Of a stretch of 64,000 nt of DNA, positions 25,675 to 38,710 are shown in pieces. Position numbers and translations under genes: made by a program. The notes under the pieces are model-generated. The model did not search any database, had not been told where the DNA came from, and was given only the letters and a program-made list of their open reading frames with translations. This DNA comes from Euonymus europaeus (lineage: Eukaryota; Streptophyta; Magnoliopsida; Celastrales; Celastraceae), in the NCBI GenBank assembly GCA_963580455.1, contig OY756962.1, forward strand, positions 11,302,001 through 11,366,000, in the 5' to 3' direction. Positions within the stretch are counted from its first letter, which is position 1. Each line of letters begins with the position of its first letter.

Positions 25675-28399
25675 TATAAGATTCCAGGATTATTTCGATT
25701 CCAAATCACCAACTTTCTATGAGAAATGGAAAAAACCATTAAAAGCTCCTCCATAGAGAGAGTGGAGCAACTTCGAACCATCAAAGTTGCTCGATGTACA
25801 CTTTTTAATGTTATTCTATGTTAAATTTTATGAGTATAAGCTTCGTAGATTATTTCGAAGCCAAAAAATGAACTTTTTACGACAAATGGACAAAACCTTT
25901 AAAAGCTCCTCCATAGATAGGGTTGAGCAACTTCGGACCATCAAAGTTGCTCGGTGTACACTTTTTATTGTTCTTCTATGTCAAATTTTATGAGTATAAG
26001 ATTTCAAGATTATTTCGATGCCAAAACACCAACTTTTTATCACAAATGGACAAAACCGTTAAAAGCTCCTCCGTAGAGAGAGTTGACCAACTTCGGACCA
26101 TCATAGTTGCTCGGTGTACACTTTTTATTGTTCTTCTATGTCGAATACTATGAGTATAACAACTTCCTAGATTATTTCGATGCCAAAAGACCAACTTACT
26201 ATGACAAATGGACAAACCCGTTTAAAGCTACACCATAGAAAGAGTTGAGCAAGTTCGGACCATAAAAATTGTTCGACGTACACTTTTTACGATTCTTCTA
26301 TGTCAAATTTTACGAGTATAAGCTTCCTAGATTATTTCGATGACAAAACACCAACTTTCTACGACAAATGGACAAAACAGCTCAAAGCTCCCACTTAGAG
26401 AGAGTTGAGCAACTTCGGACCATCAAAGTTCCTCGGTGTACACTTTTATTGTTCTTCTACATCAAAATTTTATGAGTAGAAGCTTCAAAGATTATTTCGA
26501 TTCTAAAAACACCAAATTTCTATGACAAATGGACAAAACCATTAAAAGCTCCTCCATAGAGAGGGTTGAGCAACTTTGGACCAACAAAGTTGCTCGAGAT
26601 ACACTTTTTATTGTTCTTCTATGTCAAATTTTACGAGTACAAGCTTCCTAGATTATTTCGATACTAAAACGCCATCTTTCTATGACAAATGGACAAAACC
26701 GTTAAAAGCTCCTCCATAGAGAGAGTTGAGCAACTTCGGACCATCAAAGTTGCTCGGTGTACACTTTTTATTGTTATTCTATGTCAAATTTTATGAGTAT
26801 AAGCTTCCAGGATTATTTCGATTCCAAATCACCAACTTTCTATGAGAAATGGACAAAACCGTTAAAAGCTCCTCCATAGAGAGAGTGGAGCAACTTCGAA
26901 CCATCAAAGTTGCTCAATGTACACTTTTTAATGTTCTTCTATGTTAAATTTTATGAGTATAAGCTTCGTAGATTATTTCGAAGCCAAAAAATGAACTTTT
27001 TATGACAAATAGACAAAACTGTTAAAAGCTCCTCCATAGACAGAGTTGAGCAACTTCGGACCATCAAAGTTGCTCGGTGTACACCTTTTATTGTTCTTCT
27101 ATGTCAAATTTTACGAGTATAAGCATCCAAAATTATTTCTATGCCAAAACACCAACCTTTTATCACAAATGGACAAAACCGTTAAAAGCTCCTCCATAGA
27201 GAGAGTTGAGCAACTTCGGACCATCATAGTTGCTAGGTGTACACTTTTTATTGATCTTCTATGTCATATACTATGAGTATAATAGCTTCCTAGATTATTT
27301 CGATGCCAAAAGACTAACTTACTATAAGAAATGGACAAACCCGTTAAAAGCTACCCCATAGAGAGAGTTGAGCAAGTTCGGACGATAAAAGTTGTTCGAC
27401 GTACACTTTTAAGGTTTCTTCTATGTCAAATTTTACGAGTATAAGCATCCTACACTATTTCGATGACAAAACACCAACTTTCTATGACAAATAGACAAAA
27501 CAGCTAAATGTTCCTCCTTAGAGAGAGTTGAGCAACTTCGAACCATCAAAGTTGCTAATGTACACTTTTTAATGTTCTTCTATGTTAAATTTTGTGAGTA
27601 TAAGCTTCGTAGATTATTTCGAAGCCAAAAAATGAACTTTTTATGACAAATAGACAAAACCGTTAAAAGCTCCTCCATAGACAGAGTTTTGCAACTTCGG
27701 ACCATCAAAGTTGCTCGGTGTACACTTTTTATTGTTCTTCTTTGTCAAATTTTACGAGTATAAGCATCCAAAACTATTTCTACGACAAAACACCAACCTT
27801 TTATCACAAATGGACAAAACCGTTAAAAGCTCCTCCATAGAGAGAGTTGAGCAACTTCGGACCATCATAGTTGCTAGGTGTACACTTTTTATTGATCTTC
27901 TATGTCAAATACTATGAGTATAAGAGCTTCCTAGATTATTTCGATGCCAAAAGACTAACTTACTATAAGAAATGGACAAACCCGTTAAAAGCTACTCCAT
28001 AGAGAGAGTTGAGCAAGTTCGGACCATAAAAGCTGTTCGACGTACACTTTTAAGGTTTCCTCTATGTCAATTTTACGAGTATAAGCATCCTACATTATTT
28101 CGATGACAAAACACCAACTTTCTATGACAAATAGACAAAACAGTTAAAAGTTCCACCTTAGAGAGAGTTGAGCAACTTCGGAACAACAAAGTTCCTCGGT
28201 GTACACATTTATTGTTCTTCTACGTCATATTTTATGAGTAGAAGCTTCCAAGATTATTTCGATTCCAAAAACACCAACTTTCTATGACAAATGAACAAAA
28301 CCGTTAAAAGCTCCTCCATAGAGAGAGTTGAGCAACTTCGGACAAACAAAGTTGCTCGGGATACACTTTTTATTGTTCTTCTATGTCAAATTTTATGAG
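25675..28399 (+). repeat. 17-monomer unit (2,725 bp), copy 2
   Basis: Near-identical second copy. Visible differences are few (for example GACAAATGAAC versus GAAAAATGAAC near 28,289). From about 26,296 this copy is also the first of four 2,991-bp units, so the two periodicities overlap: the longer unit arose by gaining monomers at the end of this one. Confidence 0.9.
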
Positions 28400-29286
28400 T
28401 ATAAGCTTCCGAGATTATTTCGATGCTAAAACACCATATTTCTATGACAAACGGACAAAACCGTTAAAAGCTCCTCCATAGAGAGAGTTGAGCAACTTCG
28501 GACCATCAAAGTTGCTCGGTGTACAATTTTTATTGTTCTTCTATGTCAAATTTTACGAGTATAAGCTTCCAAAATTATTTCGATGCTAAAACACAAACTT
28601 TTTATCACAAATGGACAAAACCGTTAAAAGCTCCTCCATAAAGAGAGTTGAGCATTTTCGGACCATCATAATTTCTCGGTGTACACTTTTTATTATTCTT
28701 CTATGTCGAATATTATGAGTATAAGCTTGCTAGATTATTTCGATGCTAAAACACCATCATTATATGAGAAATGGACAAAACCGTTAAAAGCTCCTCCATT
28801 GACAGAGTTGAGCATATATTATGAGTATAAGAGCTTCCTAGATTATTTAGATGCCAAAAGACCAACTTACTATGACAAATAGACAAACCCGTTAAAAGCT
28901 ACTCCATAGACAGAGTTGAGCAAGTTCGGACCATAAAAATTGTTCGACGTACACTTTTTACGATTCTTCTATGTCAAATTTTACGAGTATAAGCTTCCTA
29001 AATTATTTCGATGACAAAACACCAACTTTCTACGACAAATAGACAAAACAGCTAAAAGCTCTTCCTTAGAGAGAGTTGAGCAACTTCGGACCAACAAAGT
29101 TGCTCGGGATACACTTTTTATTGTTCTTCTATGTCAAATTTTACGAGTATAAGCTTCCAAAATTATTTCGATGTTAAAACACAAACTTTTTATCAGAAAT
29201 GGACAAAACCGTTAAAAGCTCCTCCATAAAAAGAGTTGAGCAACTTCGGACCATCATAGTTGCTCGGTGTACACTTTTTATTAATC
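26296..29286 (+). repeat. 19-monomer HOR (2,991 bp), copy 1
   Basis: Diagnostic monomers recur at exact 2,991-bp steps (27,046, 30,037, 33,028, 36,019; 28,679, 31,670, 34,661, 37,652). The unit holds 18 normal monomers and one truncated one, plus class-specific 1-2 bp indels. This copy shares its first two thirds with the 2,725-bp unit upstream. Confidence 0.9.
28807..28914 (+). repeat. Truncated monomer (108 bp), first copy
   Basis: The unit starts GTTGAGCA and continues directly with TATATTATGAG, so about 54 bp (positions 9-62) are missing: most of the inverted repeat, the GTGTACAC palindrome and the T-tract. It also carries the two-base AG insertion after TATAAG. Both deletion ends have CA, which suggests a microhomology-mediated loss with one further substitution. 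It is now a fixed member of the 19-mer. Confidence 0.9.
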
Positions 29287-32277
29287 TTCTATGTCAAATT
29301 TTACGAGTATAAGCTTCCTAGATTATTTCGATGACAAAACACCAACTTTCTACGACAAATGGACAAAACAGCTCAAAGCTCCCACTTAGAGAGAGTTGAG
29401 CAACTTCGGACCATCAAAGTTCCTCGGTGTACACTTTTATTGTTCTTCTACATCAAAATTTTATGAGTAGAAGCTTCAAAGATTATTTCGATTCTAAAAA
29501 CACCAACTTTCTATGACAAATGGACAAAACAGTTAAAAGCTCCTCCATAGAGAGGGTTGAGCAACTTCGGACCAACAAAGTTGCTCGAGATACACTTTTT
29601 ATTGTTCTTCTATGTCAAATTTTACGAGTACAAGCTTCCTAGATTATTTCGATACTAAATCGCCATCTTTCTATGACAAATGGACAAAACCGTTAAAAGC
29701 TCCTCCATAGAGAGAGTTGAGCAACTTCGGACCATCAAAGTTGCTCGGTGTACACTTTTTATTGTTATTCTATGTCAAATTTTATGAGTATAAGCTTCCA
29801 GGATTATTTCGATTCCAAATCACCAACTTTCTATGAGAAATGGACAAAACCGTTAAAAGCTCCTCCATAGAGAGAGTGGAGCAACTTCGAACCATCAAAG
29901 TTGCTCAATGTACACTTTTTAATGTTCTTCTATGTTAAATTTTATGAGTATAAGCTTCGTAGATTATTTCGAAGCCAAAAAATGAACTTTTTATGACAAA
30001 TAGACAAAACTGTTAAAAGCTCCTCCATAGACAGAGTTGAGCAACTTCGGACCATCAAAGTTGCTCGGTGTACACTTTTTATTGTTCTTCTATGTCAAAT
30101 TTTACGAGTATAAGCATCCAAAATTATTTCTATGCCAAAACACCAACCTTTTATCACAAATGGACAAAACCGTTAAAAGCTCCTCCATAGAGAGAGTTGA
30201 GCAACTTCGGACCATCATAGTTGCTAGGTGTACACTTTTTATTGATCTTCTATGTCATATACTATGAGTATAATAGCTTCCTAGATTATTTCGATGCCAA
30301 AAGACTAACTTACTATAAGAAATGGACAAACCCGTTAAAAGCTACCCCATAGAGAGAGTTGAGCAAGTTCGGACGATAAAAGTTGTTCGACGTACACTTT
30401 TAAGGTTTCTTCTATGTCAAATTTTACGAGTATAAGCATCCTACATTATTTCGATGACAAAACACCAACTTTCTATGACAAATAGACAAAACAGCTAAAT
30501 GTTCCTCCTTAGAGAGAGTTGAGCAACTTCGAACCATCAAAGTTGCTAATGTACACTTTTTAATGTTCTTCTATGTTAAATTTTGTGAGTATAAGCTTCG
30601 TAGATTATTTCGAAGCCAAAAAATGAACTTTTTATGACAAATAGACAAAACCGTTAAAAGCTCCTCCATAGACAGAGTTTTGCAACTTCGGACCATCAAA
30701 GTTGCTCGGTGTACACTTTTTATTGTTCTTCTTTGTCAAATTTTACGAGTATAAGCATCCAAAACTATTTCTACGACAAAACACCAACCTTTTATCACAA
30801 ATGGACAAAACCGTTAAAAGCTCTTCCATAGAGAGAGTTGAGCAACTTCGGACCATCATAGTTGCTAGGTGTACACTTTTTATTGATCTTCTATGTCAAA
30901 TACTATGAGTATAAGAGCTTCCTAGATTATTTCGATGCCAAAAGACTAACTTACTATAAGAAATGGACAAACCCGTTAAAAGCTACTCCATAGAGAGAGT
31001 TGAGCAAGTTCGGACCATAAAAGCTGTTCGACGTACACTTTTAAGGTTTCTTCTATGTCAATTTTACGAGTATAAGCATCCTACATTATTTCGATGACAA
31101 AACACCAACTTTCTATGACAAATAGACAAAACAGTTAAAAGTTCCTCCTTAGAGAGAGTTGAGCAACTTCGGAACAACAAAGTTCCTCGGTGTACACATT
31201 TATTGTTCTTCTACGTCATATTTTATGAGTAGAAGCTTCCAAGATTATTTCGATTCCAAAAACACCAACTTTCTATGACAAATGAACAAAACCGTTAAAA
31301 GCTCCTCCATAGAGAGAGTTGAGCAACTTCGGACAAACAAAGTTGCTCGGGATACACTTTTTATTGTTCTTCTATGTCAAATTTTAAGAGTATAAGCTTC
31401 CGAGATTATTTCGATGCTAAAACACCATATTTCTATGACAAACGGACAAAACCGTTAAAAGCTCCTCCATAGAGAGAGTTGAGCAACTTCGGACCATCAA
31501 AGTTGCTCGGTGTACAATTTTTATTGTTCTTCTATGTCAAATTTTACGAGTATAAGCTTCCAAAATTATTTCGATGCTAAAACACAAACTTTTTATCACA
31601 AATGGACAAAACCGTTAAAAGCTCCTCCATAAAGAGAGTTGAGCATTTTCGGACCATCATAATTTCTCGGTGTACACTTTTTATTATTCTTCTATGTCGA
31701 ATATTATGAGTATAAGCTTGCTAGATTATTTCGATGCTAAAACACCATCATTATATGAGAAATGGACAAAACCGTTAAAAGCTCCTCCATTGACAGAGTT
31801 GAGCATATATTATGAGTATAAGAGCTTCCTAGATTATTTAGATGCCAAAAGACCAACTTACTATGACAAATAGACAAACCCGTTAAAAGCTACTCCATAG
31901 ACAGAGTTGAGCAAGTTCGGACCATAAAAATTGTTCGACGTACACTTTTTACGATTCTTCTATGTCAAATTTTACGAGTATAAGCTTCCTAAATTATTTC
32001 GATGACAAAACACCAACTTTCTACGACAAATAGACAAAACAGCTAAAAGCTCTTCCTTAGAGAGAGTTGAGCAACTTCGGACCAACAAAGTTGCTCGGGA
32101 TACACTTTTTATTGTTCTTCTATGTCAAATTTTACGAGTATAAGCTTCCAAAATTATTTCGATGTTAAAACACAAACTTTTTATCAGAAATGGACAAAAC
32201 CGTTAAAAGCTCCTCCATAAAAAGAGTTGAGCAACTTCGGACCATCATAGTTGCTCGGTGTACACTTTTTATTAATC
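29287..32277 (+). repeat. 19-monomer HOR (2,991 bp), copy 2
   Basis: Complete unit, differing from copies 1 and 3 at only scattered bases (for example TTTTAAGAG at about 31,384). With copy 1 it keeps GAACCATCAAAG before GTTGCTAATG and CCAAAACTATTTCTACG, whereas copies 3 and 4 have derived forms. Confidence 0.93.
31798..31905 (+). repeat. Truncated monomer (108 bp), second copy
   Basis: Same deletion as at 28,807, at exactly +2,991 bp; inherited with the HOR unit and not an independent event. Confidence 0.9.
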
Positions 32278-35268
32278 TTCTATGTCAAATTTTACGAGTA
32301 TAAGCTTCCTAGATTATTTCGATGACAAAACACCAACTTTCTACGACAAATGGACAAAACAGCTCAAAGCTCCCACTTAGAGAGAGTTGAGCAACTTCGG
32401 ACCATCAAAGTTCCTCGGTGTACACTTTTATTGTTCTTCTACATCAAAATTTTATGAGTAGAAGCTTCAAAGATTATTTCGATTCTAAAAACACCAACTT
32501 TCTATGACAAATGGACAAAACAGTTAAAAGCTCCTCCATAGAGAGGGTTGAGCAACTTCGGACCAACAAAGTTGCTCGAGATACACTTTTTATTGTTCTT
32601 CTATGTCAAATTTTACGAGTACAAGCTTCCTAGATTATTTCGATACTAAATCGCCATCTTTCTATGACAAATGGACAAAACCGTTAAAAGCTCCTCCATA
32701 GAGAGAGTTGAGCAACTTCGGACCATCAAAGTTGCTCGGTGTACACTTTTTATTGTTATTCTATGTCAAATTTTATGAGTATAAGCTTCCAGGATTATTT
32801 CGATTCCAAATCACCAACTTTCTATGAGAAATGGACAAAACCGTTAAAAGCTCCTCCATAGAGAGAGTGGAGCAACTTCGAACCATCAAAGTTGCTCAAT
32901 GTACACTTTTTAATGTTCTTCTATGTTAAATTTTATGAGTATAAGCTTCGTAGATTATTTCGAAGCCAAAAAATGAACTTTTTATGACAAATAGACAAAA
33001 CCGTTAAAAGCTCCTCCATAGACAGAGTTGAGCAACTTCGGACCATCAAAGTTGCTCGGTGTACACTTTTTATTGTTCTTTTATGTCAAATTTTACGAGT
33101 ATAAGCATCCAAAATTATTTCTATGCCAAAACACCAACCTTTTATCACAAATGGACAAAACCGTTAAAAGCTCCTCCATAGAGAGAGTTGAGCAACTTCG
33201 GACCATCATAGTTGCTAGGTGTACACTTTTTATTGATCTTCTATGTCATATACTATGAGTATAATAGCTTCCTAGATTATTTCGATGCCAAAAGACTAAC
33301 TTACTATAAGAAATGGACAAACCCGTTAAAAGCTACCCCATAGAGAGAGTTGAGCAAGTTCGGACGATAAAAGTTGTTCGACGTACACTTTTAAGGTTTC
33401 TTCTATGTCAAATTTTACGAGTATAAGCATCCTACATTATTTCGATGACAAAACACCAACTTTCTATGACAAATAGACAAAACAGCTAAATGTTCCTCCT
33501 TAGAGAGAGTTGAGCAACTTCGAACAATCAAAGTTGCTAATGTACACTTTTTAATGTTCTTCTATGTTAAATTTTGTGAGTATAAGCTTCGTAGATTATT
33601 TCGAAGCCAAAAAATGAACTTTTTATGACAAATAGACAAAACCGTTAAAAGCTCCTCCATAGACAGAGTTTTGCAACTTCGGACCATCAAAGTTGCTCGG
33701 TGTACACTTTTTATTGTTCTTCTTTGTCAAATTTTACGAGTATAAGCATCCAAAATTATTTCTATGACAAAACACCAACCTTTTATCACAAATGGACAAA
33801 ACCGTTAAAAGCTCCTCCATAGAGAGAGTTGAGCAACTTCGGACCATCATAGTTGCTAGGTGTACACTTTTTATTGATCTTCTATGTCAAATACTATGAG
33901 TATAAGAGCTTCCTAGATTATTTCGATGCCAAAAGACTAACTTACTATAAGAAATGGACAAACCCGTTAAAAGCTACTCCATAGAGAGAGTTGAGCAAGT
34001 TCGGACCATAAAAGCTGTTCGACGTACACTTTTAAGGTTTCTTCTATGTCAATTTTACGAGTATAAGCATCCTACATTATTTCGATGACAAAACACCAAC
34101 TTTCTATGACAAATAGACAAAACAGTTAAAAGTTCCTCCTTAGAGAGAGTTGAGCAACTTCGGAACAACAAAGTTCCTCGGTGTACACATTTATTGTTCT
34201 TCTACGTCATATTTTATGAGTAGAAGCTTCCAAGATTATTTCGATTCCAAAAACACCAACTTTCTATGACAAATGAACAAAACCGTTAAAAGCTCCTCCA
34301 TAGAGAGAGTTGAGCAACTTCGGACAAACAAAGTTGCTCGGGATACACTTTTTATTGTTCTTCTATGTCAAATTTTATGAGTATAAGCTTCCGAGATTAT
34401 TTCGATGCTAAAACACCATATTTCTATGACAAACGGACAAAACCGTTAAAAGCTCCTCCATAGAGAGAGTTGAGCAACTTCGGACCATCAAAGTTGCTCG
34501 GTGTACAATTTTTATTGTTCTTCTATGTCAAATTTTACGAGTATAAGCTTCCAAAATTATTTCGATACTAAAACACAAACTTTTTATCACAAATGGACAA
34601 AACCGTTAAAAGCTCCTCCATAAAGAGAGTTGAGCATTTTCGGACCATCATAATTTCTCGGTGTACACTTTTTATTATTCTTCTATGTCGAATATTATGA
34701 GTATAAGCTTGCTAGATTATTTCGATGCTAAAACACCATCATTATATGAGAAATGGACAAAACCGTTAAAAGCTCCTCCATTGACAGAGTTGAGCATATA
34801 TTATGAGTATAAGAGCTTCCTAGATTATTTAGATGCCAAAAGACCAACTTACTATGACAAATAGACAAACCCGTTAAAAGCTACTCCATAGACAGAGTTG
34901 AGCAAATTCGGACCATAAAAATTGTTCGACGTACACTTTTTACGATTCTTCTATGTCAAATTTTACGAGTATAAGCTTCCTAAATTATTTCGATGACAAA
35001 ACACCAACTTTCTACGACAAATAGACAAAACAGCTAAAAGCTCTTCCTTAGAGAGAGTTGAGCAACTTCGGACCAACAAAGTTGCTCGGGATACACTTTT
35101 TATTGTTCTTCTATGTCACATTTTACGAGTATAAGCTTCCAAAATTATTTCGATGTTAAAACACAAACTTTTTATCAGAAATGGACAAAACCGTTAAAAG
35201 CTCCTCCATAAAAAGAGTTGAGCAACTTCGGACCATCATAGTTGCTCGGTGTACACTTTTTATTAATC
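32278..35268 (+). repeat. 19-monomer HOR (2,991 bp), copy 3
   Basis: Complete unit. It shares with copy 4 the variants CTTTTATGTC (near 33,080), GAACAATCAAAG (near 33,523) and CCAAAATTATTTCTATG (near 33,750), so copies 3 and 4 are sisters. Private changes include GATACTAAAACAC near 34,564 and GTCACATTTTACG near 35,117. Confidence 0.93.
34789..34896 (+). repeat. Truncated monomer (108 bp), third copy
   Basis: Same deletion, at +2,991 bp from the previous copy. The following monomer reads GAGCAAATTCGG instead of GAGCAAGTTCGG, a private change. Confidence 0.9.
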
Positions 35269-38259
35269 TTCTATGTCAAATTTTACGAGTATAAGCTTCC
35301 TAGATTATTTCGATGACAAAACACCAACTTTCTACGACAAATGGACAAAACAGCTCAAAGCTCCCACTTAGAGAGAGTTGAGCAACTTCGGACCATCAAA
35401 GTTCCTCGGTGTACACTTTTATTGTTCTTCTACATCAAAATTTTATGAGTAGAAGCTTCAAAGATTATTTCGATTCTAAAAACACCAACTTTCTATGACA
35501 AATGGACAAAACAGTTAAAAGCTCCTCCATAGAGAGGGTTGAGCAACTTCGGACCAACAAAGTTGCTCGAGATACACTTTTTATTGTTCTTCTATGTCAA
35601 ATTTTACGAGTACAAGCTTCCTAGATTATTTCGATACTAAATCGCCATCTTTCTATGACAAATGGACAAAACCGTTAAAAGCTCCTCCATAGAGAGAGTT
35701 GAGCAACTTCGGACCATCAAAGTTGCTCGGTGTACACTTTTTATTGTTATTCTATGTCAAATTTTATGAGTATAAGCTTCCAGGATTATTTCGATTCCAA
35801 ATCACCAACTTTCTATGAGAAATGGACAAAACCGTTAAAAGCTCCTCCATAGAGAGAGTGGAGCAACTTCGAACCATCAAAGTTGCTCAATGTACACTTT
35901 TTAATGTTCTTCTATGTTAAATTTTATGAGTATAAGCTTCGTAGATTATTTCGAAGCCAAAAAATGAACTTTTTATGACAAATAGACAAAACCGTTAAAA
36001 GCTCCTCCATAGACAGAGTTGAGCAACTTCGGACCATCAAAGTTGCTCGGTGTACACTTTTTATTGTTCTTTTATGTCAAATTTTACGAGTATAAGCATC
36101 CAAAATTATTTCTATGCCAAAACACCAACCTTTTATCACAAATGGACAAAACCGTTAAAAGCTCCTTCATAGAGAGAGTTGAGCAACTTCGGACCATCAT
36201 AGTTGCTAGGTGTACACTTTTTATTGATCTTCTATGTCATATACTATGAGTATAATAGCTTCCTAGATTATTTCGATGCCAAAAGACTAACTTACTATAA
36301 GAAATGGACAAACCCGTTAAAAGCTACCCCATAGAGAGAGTTGAGCAAGTTCGGACGATAAAAGTTGTTCGACGTACACTTTTAAGGTTTCTTCTATGTC
36401 AAATTTTACGAGTATAAGCATCCTACATTATTTCGATGACAAAACACCAACTTTCTATGACAAATAGACAAAACAGCTAAATGTTCCTCCTTAGAGAGAG
36501 TTGAGCAACTTCGAACAATCAAAGTTGCTAATGTACACTTTTTAATGTTCTTCTATGTTAAATTTTGTGAGTATAAGCTTCGTAGATTATTTCGAAGCCA
36601 AAAAATGAACTTTTTATGACAAATAGACAAAACCGTTAAAAGCTCCTCCATAGACAGAGTTTTGCAACTTCGGACCATCAAAGTTGCTCGGTGTACACTT
36701 TTTATTGTTCTTCTTTGTCAAATTTTACGAGTATAAGCATCCAAAATTATTTCTATGACAAAACACCAACCTTTTATCACAAATGGACAAAACCGTTAAA
36801 AGCTCCTCCATAGAGAGAGTTGAGCAACTTCGGACCATCATAGTTGCTAGGTGTACACTTTTTATTGATCTTCTATGTCAAATACTATGAGTATAAGAGC
36901 TTCCTAGATTATTTCGATGCCAAAAGACTAACTTACTATAAGAAATGGACAAACCCGTTAAAAGCTACTCCATAGAGAGAGTTGAGCAAGTTCGGACCAT
37001 AAAAGCTGTTCGACGTACACTTTTAAGGTTTCTTCTATGTCAATTTTACGAGTATAAGCATCCTACATTATTTCGATGACAAAACACCAACTTTCTATGA
37101 CAAATAGACAAAACAGTTAAAAGTTCCTCCTTAGAGAGAGTTGAGCAACTTCGGAACAACAAAGTTCCTCGGTGTACACATTTATTGTTCTTCTACGTCA
37201 TATTTTATGAGTAGAAGCTTCCAAGATTATTTCGATTCCAAAAACACCAACTTTCTATGACAAATGAACAAAACCGTTAAAAGCTCCTCCATAGAGAGAG
37301 TTGAGCAACTTCGGACAAACAAAGTTGCTCGGGATACACTTTTTATTGTTCTTCAATGTCAAATTTTATGAGTATAAGCTTCCGAGATTATTTCGATGCT
37401 AAAACACCATATTTCTATGGCAAACGGACAAAACCGTTAAAAGCTCCTCCATAGAGAGAGTTGAGCAACTTCGGACCATCAAAGTTGCTCGGTGTACAAT
37501 TTTTATTGTTCTTCTATGTCAAATTTTACGAGTATAAGCTTCCAAAATTATTTCGATGCTAAAACACAAACTTTTTATCACAAATGGACAAAACCGTTAA
37601 AAGCTCCTCCATAAAGAGAGTTGAGCATTTTCGGACCATCATAATTTCTCGGTGTACACTTTTTATTATTCTTCTATGTCAAATATTATGAGTATAAGCT
37701 TCCTAGATTATTTCGATGCTAAAACACCATCATTATATGAGAAATGGACAAAACCGCTAAAAGCTCCTCCATTGACAGAGTTGAGCATATATTATGAGTA
37801 TAAGAGCTTCCTAGATTATTTAGATGCTAAAAGACCAACTTACTATGACAAATAGACAAACCCGTTAAAAGCTACTCCATAGACAGAGCTGAGCAAGTTC
37901 GGACCATAAAAATTGTTCGACGTACACTTTTTACGATTCTTCTATGTCAAATTTTACGAGTATAAGCTTCCTAAATTATTTCGATGACAAAACACCAACT
38001 TTCTACGACAAATAGACAAAACAGCTAAAAGCTCTTCCTTAGAGAGAGTTGAGCAACTTCGGACCAACAAAGTTGCTCGGGATACACTTTTTATTGTTCT
38101 TCTATGTCAAATTTTACGAGTATAAGCTTCCAAAATTATTTCGATGTTAAAACACAAACTTTTTATCAGAAATGGACAAAACCGTTAAAAGCTCCTCCAT
38201 AAAAAGAGTTGAGCAACTTCGGACCATCATAGTTGCTCGGTGTACACTTTTTATTAATC
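35269..38259 (+). repeat. 19-monomer HOR (2,991 bp), copy 4
   Basis: Last full unit. It has the copy 3 variants plus its own (CTCCTTCATAG near 36,164, CTTCAATG near 37,352, TAGATGCTAAAAGACC near 37,821). The latter are also found 3,491 bp downstream, so this copy was the source for the rearranged block that follows. Confidence 0.92.
37780..37887 (+). repeat. Truncated monomer (108 bp), fourth copy
   Basis: Same deletion, at +2,991 bp. It has TAGATGCTAAAAGACC, and the next unit starts GCTGAG; both are shared with the fifth copy. Confidence 0.9.
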
Positions 38260-38367
38260 TTCTATGTCAAATATTATGAGTATAAGCTTCCTAGATTATT
38301 TCGATGCTAAAACACCATCTTTCTATGACAAATGGACAAAACCGTTAAAAGCTCATCCATAGAGCGA

Positions 38368-38527
38368 GTTGAGCAACTTCGGACCATCAAAGTTGCTCGG
38401 TGTACACTTTTTATTATTCTTCTATGTCAAATTTTACGAGTTTAAGCTTCCAAAATTATTTCGAAGCCAAAACACAAACTTTTTACCACAAATGGACAAA
38501 ACCGTTAAAAGCTCATCCATAGAGCGA
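38368..38527 (+). repeat. Monomer duplicated in tandem, copy 1
   Basis: This 160-bp unit (CATAGAGCGAG, GAGTTTAAGCTTCC, TTCGAAGCC) is followed at once by a copy identical but for one base visible to me (TTTTACCAC versus TTTTACTAC). The equivalent block at 41,859 has it once. Confidence 0.85.
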
Positions 38528-38687
38528 GTTGAGCAACTTCGGACCATCAAAGTTGCTCGGTGTACACTTTTTATTATTCTTCTATGTCAAATTTTACGAG
38601 TTTAAGCTTCCAAAATTATTTCGAAGCCAAAACACAAACTTTTTACTACAAATGGACAAAACCGTTAAAAGCTCCTCCATAAAGAGA
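38528..38687 (+). repeat. Monomer duplicated in tandem, copy 2
   Basis: Near-identical copy of the preceding monomer; a one-monomer unequal exchange, absent from the parallel block 3,491 bp downstream. Confidence 0.85.
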
Positions 38688-38710
38688 GTTGAGCAACATC
38701 CATAGAGAGA
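38688..38710 (+). repeat. 23-bp remnant monomer
   Basis: Between two GTTGAG starts only 23 bp remain: the first 10 bases of a monomer joined to its last 13 (ATCCATAGAGAGA). About 137 bp of the interior is missing. The parallel block at 42,019 lacks this remnant, so the event is local and recent. It is the shortest unit I noticed in the array. Confidence 0.85.

Noticed and set aside
28807..28914. Site of a mobile element insertion in the 108-bp unit
   Set aside because: The unit has lost sequence, not gained it, and reads directly across the deletion join in all five copies.
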